From: Ridgeia piscesae
Taxonomy: Eukaryota > Annelida > Polychaeta > Sabellida > Siboglinidae
Assembly: GCA_025642075.2 (NCBI GenBank)
Contig: JAODUO010000466.1
Coordinates: forward strand, 193,501-257,500
Reading direction: 5' to 3'
Length of the DNA: 64,000 nucleotides
The notes under the pieces were generated by a model. The model was not told the DNA's origin. It made no database searches and was given only the letters and a program-made list of their open reading frames with translations. A program made the translations under genes and the position numbers. Positions 62,438-64,000 of the stretch are shown one piece after another (position 1 is the stretch's first letter; each line of letters starts with the position of its first letter).

Positions 62438-63815
62438 ATGTGTGTGCTGTGATAAATGTGTTAATTTTCATGTTGTATGATTTAACTTGGAGATTATTTT
62501 TCTTTAGCAGCATAACATCGGCGTAGGATTTGGTGAGGTGTCAGCACGCATGCCCTATATCACTTTGAATATACTAAATTATAAAAATACAGACCTACCA
62601 TAAATGCTATATTTATGACATATCTTTAACTAAAGTGCAGCATAAACATATTTTTCCTAAATTCATCTACAAAATACAACATTTATAGTAGGAATGGATT
62701 TAATATTATGAGTATATTATAAGACCAAACAAAATATGTGAGCTGCAAGCAACTGGATGGTTAGTTCCATCTCAGTGAAGTTCCTTATTTAAATATAGAT
62801 GTTAATCGCATGCATTGATAATCACAACTTATACTAGTCCTACTCACAAACCATTATATCAAATGTATATAAAACACTGGTAGCTCGAGATGTAGTATAA
62901 GACCCAGACCTTTGAGATATATGATAACTTTGTTGACATTTATGTTAAACAACGAGCTCAGCTGTTTAAAAATGTCCTTGCTTTTTAGCTAGCATGATTT
63001 TTATCAATAAATCAAACATTACTGAATATGATATACCTCAAACATCGCATGAAGATTCATTAATGATGTATCTTTTCAAAGCTGTCAAATCCCAAAATGT
63101 ACAAGACTACGCTTCACAATGTACATTCACCTTGCTGTGGCAGGCCACATTTTTGTCTCTAAATTATTTACTCAAATGTGAAAATATTAAAATCTCCCGT
63201 GCCAAGTCCTCATCCCAGATGCTGTCTTACAGGAGGAGGCTGAGGCCAGGGAAGCTGAGCGCAAAAGGCAAGCGGAACTTGAGAATCGTCGGAGGGAGCT
63301 CGCAGATGGCGATGAGCTCAACAGAATCTATGAGGTAAATATGTAGACCGCAGTTGGCGGCAATTACAAACTATTGTTTTCAGTACAGGTACCCAGTGGT
63401 ACTTGGATTTTGAAATGACAAGCACCGGTAGAGTTGCCAAAATATCAAGTACAGTGAATGTTTCAAGTAAGTAACTTGAGAAAAGTGCACATTTTTCTAT
63501 TATTTTACCTGTGGTGCACATCCCAGTTGATTGGGTCAACAGTTTTACTAGTGGTTCTATTTTGTTGAAGTTAATAATTGGCACTTGATTAGGTTCACTT
63601 GTTTTTGACTAGGTTAGGTGAACTGAGTTGGCAGATTGAAGTACACTATGCAGATATTAATTTGTACTATCTATTCACACAGGAAGAGAAGAAGAAAGAG
63701 AAAGAGGCAGAGCTGGAGGCCATTAAACAGCAAACTAAGTTTCAACATGTGAGGGATGCTGCACTGAAGAAGGAGGCTGAGGCAGCTGAGAGGAGGGCTC
63801 GCATGAAGGTTCGGG
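42450..63815 (+). CDS. EF-hand-like/coiled-coil protein, SWAP70/DEF6-like N-terminus (5' part)
   Basis: Eight exons join in phase to give 320 residues and the gene runs on past the right edge. Residues 1-160 resemble the N-terminal EF-hand-like module of SWAP70/DEF6, signalling adaptors that bind Rac and phosphoinositides: [15 protein letters not shown] (SWAP70 GKVSKSQLKVLSHNL), [13 protein letters not shown] (FDKIEFNRMCWTL), ISEESAKWLVQMVY (ITEEDAFKIWVIFN), then [20 protein letters not shown] (..NGLSAWELIEL). From about 158 on it is a charged coiled coil: [58 protein letters not shown]. In SWAP70 a PH domain lies between these parts; none is seen here, so it may follow later or be absent. 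No canonical Ca-binding loop is visible. Family placement is tentative. Confidence 0.6.
42640..43425 (-). mobile_element. LINE reverse transcriptase C-terminal fragment
   Basis: On the minus strand, with frameshifts: [39 protein letters not shown], then [42 protein letters not shown], and finally [20 protein letters not shown]. This order is the thumb and C-terminal part of a CR1/L2-like LINE reverse transcriptase. A 3' piece only, in intron 1 of the plus-strand gene. Confidence 0.85.
43426..44259 (+). other. Rest of intron 1 of the plus-strand gene
   Basis: Contains four tandem copies of a 22-26-bp unit (aataaacataataacttcca, 43450-43530). Otherwise AT-rich without recognisable genes. Confidence 0.6.
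44260..44429 (+). CDS. Plus-strand gene exon 2
   Basis: Acceptor ttttttcag, donor gtaaga; 170 nt. Encodes [20 protein letters not shown] ... [11 protein letters not shown]. Ends in phase 2. Confidence 0.88.
44430..44829 (+). other. Intron 2 of the plus-strand gene
   Basis: 400 bp, pyrimidine-rich in its second half; no gene. ORFs through it are chance frames. Confidence 0.7.
44830..45011 (+). CDS. Plus-strand gene exon 3
   Basis: Acceptor attacttcag, donor gtaggt; 182 nt. Encodes [20 protein letters not shown], then [20 protein letters not shown] and the start of the coiled coil. Confidence 0.9.
45061..45676. repeat. AT microsatellite, about 615 bp
   Basis: Almost pure AT with occasional G, C or shifted phase. 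It starts only 50 bp after exon 3's donor and fills most of intron 3. Confidence 0.97.
45820..45956 (+). CDS. Plus-strand gene exon 4 (coiled coil)
   Basis: Acceptor tgttgctgcag, donor gtctgt (weak but GT); 137 nt. Encodes [20 protein letters not shown] and ends RRRREEE. Phase 0 end. Confidence 0.85.
45957..46730 (+). other. Intron 4 of the plus-strand gene
   Basis: AT-rich. Contains three degenerate copies of a 75-80-bp unit (attttagatatat...cttaacataatagttttaaa, 46250-46465), an AT repeat at 46482-46520 and a LINE-like tail ending aataaagctttattattatt at 46615-46637. Confidence 0.6.
46482..46520. repeat. AT microsatellite
   Basis: About 19 AT units in intron 4. Confidence 0.95.
46731..46788 (+). 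CDS. Plus-strand gene exon 5 (coiled coil)
   Basis: Acceptor tgtcatccag, donor gtaggg; 58 nt. Encodes [19 protein letters not shown]. Ends in phase 1. Confidence 0.85.
46985..47075 (+). mobile_element. LINE 3' UTR tail
   Basis: gcttctgagctcaaattctc through cactttagaagttgattattatt is the same 3' tail as at 1825-1880. Confidence 0.55.
47170..47580 (+). mobile_element. Decayed LINE reverse-transcriptase fragment
   Basis: Runs parallel to the fragment at 50130-50560 (gcttcatttacag.., cagttgtcttg.., ctatgtccatggaccattgctttt..), but with more substitutions and no open frame. Confidence 0.6.
48463..49704. repeat. 17-bp minisatellite, about 73 copies
   Basis: Unit ctccctggtgtacatgt, with variants ccatggtg, cttggtg and ctgatg. 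Because 17 is not a multiple of 3 and no frame of the unit contains a stop, very long ORFs run through it on both strands (up to 437 codons on the minus strand). These are products of the repeat, not genes. Confidence 0.97.
50130..50560 (+). mobile_element. LINE reverse-transcriptase fragment (central RT domain)
   Basis: Frames give [18 protein letters not shown], then [20 protein letters not shown] and GSVLGPLLF, then VELCRWYT. These match RT motifs ..LYDLSSAFDTIDH.., ..[13 protein letters not shown].. and (Y)ADDT, the last with the catalytic Asp pair lost. Broken by frameshifts. Confidence 0.8.
50985..58370. repeat. 35-bp minisatellite, about 200 copies
   Basis: Unit gagatggagagacatggaca then gatcagggaggacat, with 36- and 37-bp variants (gggag, gagag) and the frequent change to gaacagatcag. 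Interrupted at 53630-53995 by non-repeat sequence. One frame of each unit would read E-M-E-R-H-x-Q-I-R-E-D, but the 35-bp length and the tga in gacatgag prevent a long frame. Confidence 0.97.
53630..53995. other. Non-repeat island inside the 35-bp array
   Basis: Its second half (gatcagcatggcagg..gagaaggctgagatgg..gatcagttgaggaatggata) is a corrupted copy of the sequence at 58735-58830 that flanks the array on the right (attcagcatggcagg..agaagctgagatgg..gatcagttttgaggaatggata). Likely an assembly or consensus error, or an old duplication. Confidence 0.7.
59703..59737 (+). CDS. Plus-strand gene exon 6
   Basis: Acceptor attctgttgcag, donor gtgagt; 35 nt. Encodes (E)[11 protein letters not shown], phase 0 end. 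Short, supported by phase on both sides and coiled-coil composition. Confidence 0.75.
60255..60548. repeat. 22-bp minisatellite, about 13 copies
   Basis: Unit gacctgtcactgagcatggg plus ta; variants have gaccatgg. In intron 6 of the plus-strand gene. Confidence 0.95.
61240..61432. repeat. CA microsatellite
   Basis: Mostly CA repeats with interspersed CT and CG, about 190 bp. Confidence 0.95.
62211..62447. repeat. TG microsatellite
   Basis: About 240 bp of TG with scattered TTG, CTG and TCTG interruptions. The Cys/Val and His/Thr ORFs over it are artefacts. Confidence 0.97.
63233..63334 (+). CDS. Plus-strand gene exon 7 (coiled coil)
   Basis: Acceptor gctgtcttacag, donor gtaaat; 102 nt, phase 0. 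Encodes [20 protein letters not shown] then [13 protein letters not shown]. Confidence 0.88.
63683..63815 (+). CDS. Plus-strand gene exon 8 (coiled coil; donor seeds a repeat)
   Basis: Acceptor tctattcacacag, donor gtacgt; 133 nt. Encodes [20 protein letters not shown] and ends ERRARMKVR plus one base. The last 21 nt with the donor are the first unit of the tandem array that follows. Reading on past the donor gives a TGA after four codons. Confidence 0.85.
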
Positions 63816-64000
63816 GTACGTCATGACTAGAGCTCACATGAAGGCTCTAGGTACATCATGATTAGAGCTCGCATGAAGGCTCGGGGTACGTCATGATTAG
63901 AGCTCGCATGAAGGCTCAGGGTACGTCATGATTAGAGCTCGCATGAAGGCTCTGGGTACATCATGATTAGAGCTCGCATGAAAGGCTCGGGGTACGTCAT
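63795..64000. repeat. 35-bp tandem repeat derived from the exon 8 donor (continues past the edge)
   Basis: Six units start at 63795, 63830, 63865, 63900, 63935 and 63970. Each is gagctcgcatgaaggctcgg plus g, then gtacgtcatgatta. The first is the authentic exon end and donor; all six keep the GT (gtacgt or gtacat). Confidence 0.93.

Larger units (their letters stand above)
59738..63232 (+). other. Intron 6 of the plus-strand gene
   Basis: Contains the 22-bp array and the CA and TG microsatellites. The rest (59738-60250, 60560-61230, 61440-62200, 62450-63230) shows no supported gene. Confidence 0.65.

Noticed and set aside
62196..62526. ORFs of His/Thr or Cys/Val repeats
   Set aside because: Pure translation of a TG microsatellite.

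Overview
This is a eukaryotic (metazoan) genomic window: AT-rich, with short coding exons bounded by GT-AG introns and no bacterial-style dense coding. The LINE remnants, with C-terminal peptides of the 'RWRWIGHV...MP' and '[17 protein letters not shown]' types, and the many minisatellites suggest a lophotrochozoan, probably a mollusc. That attribution is inference; the sequence does not name the species.

Three protein genes can be assembled by hand from splice sites with matching phases. (1) Minus strand, 13.9 kb down to 0.45 kb: the 5' part of SMAD4 (co-Smad), with the complete MH1 domain and much of the linker in six coding exons, including a 30-nt micro-exon. The MH2 exons lie beyond the left edge. 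(2) Minus strand, 41.86 to 18.69 kb: a complete zwilch gene (Rod-Zw10-Zwilch kinetochore complex), 16 coding exons, 1797 nt including the stop, 598 residues. (3) Plus strand, from 42.45 kb past the right edge: eight exons (320 residues so far) of a protein whose N-terminus resembles the EF-hand-like module of SWAP70/DEF6, followed directly by a long charged coiled coil. Genes 2 and 3 are head to head with about 590 bp between start codons.

About a third of the window is tandem repeat. The most striking observation is that several minisatellites sit on splice junctions and are built from them. A 52-bp array of about 78 copies (35.83-39.95 kb) is made of the first 26 nt of zwilch exon 4 plus the last 26 nt of the preceding intron. 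A 33-36-bp array (21.69-27.51 kb) is made of the last 25 nt of zwilch exon 13 plus the first bases of the following intron. A 35-bp array (63.795 kb to the edge) is made of the end of exon 8 of the plus-strand gene plus its donor. A fourth array begins within a few bases of the zwilch exon 8 donor. The first and third arrays therefore carry tandem copies of a working splice-site sequence; in the second most copies have lost the donor GT. Using any extra copy would shift frame or meet a stop.

Other content: LINE 3' fragments on both strands, two decayed reverse-transcriptase fragments in intron 5 of the plus gene, a tRNA-derived SINE head, TIR elements (one with a 7-bp target duplication), an 850-bp foldback element downstream of zwilch, a 17-bp and a 35-bp minisatellite (1.2 and 7.4 kb) in intron 5 of the plus gene, and long AT, CA, TG, CT and GGT microsatellites. 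Parts of two arrays look like unpolished assembly. No rRNA, intact tRNA or CRISPR was seen.
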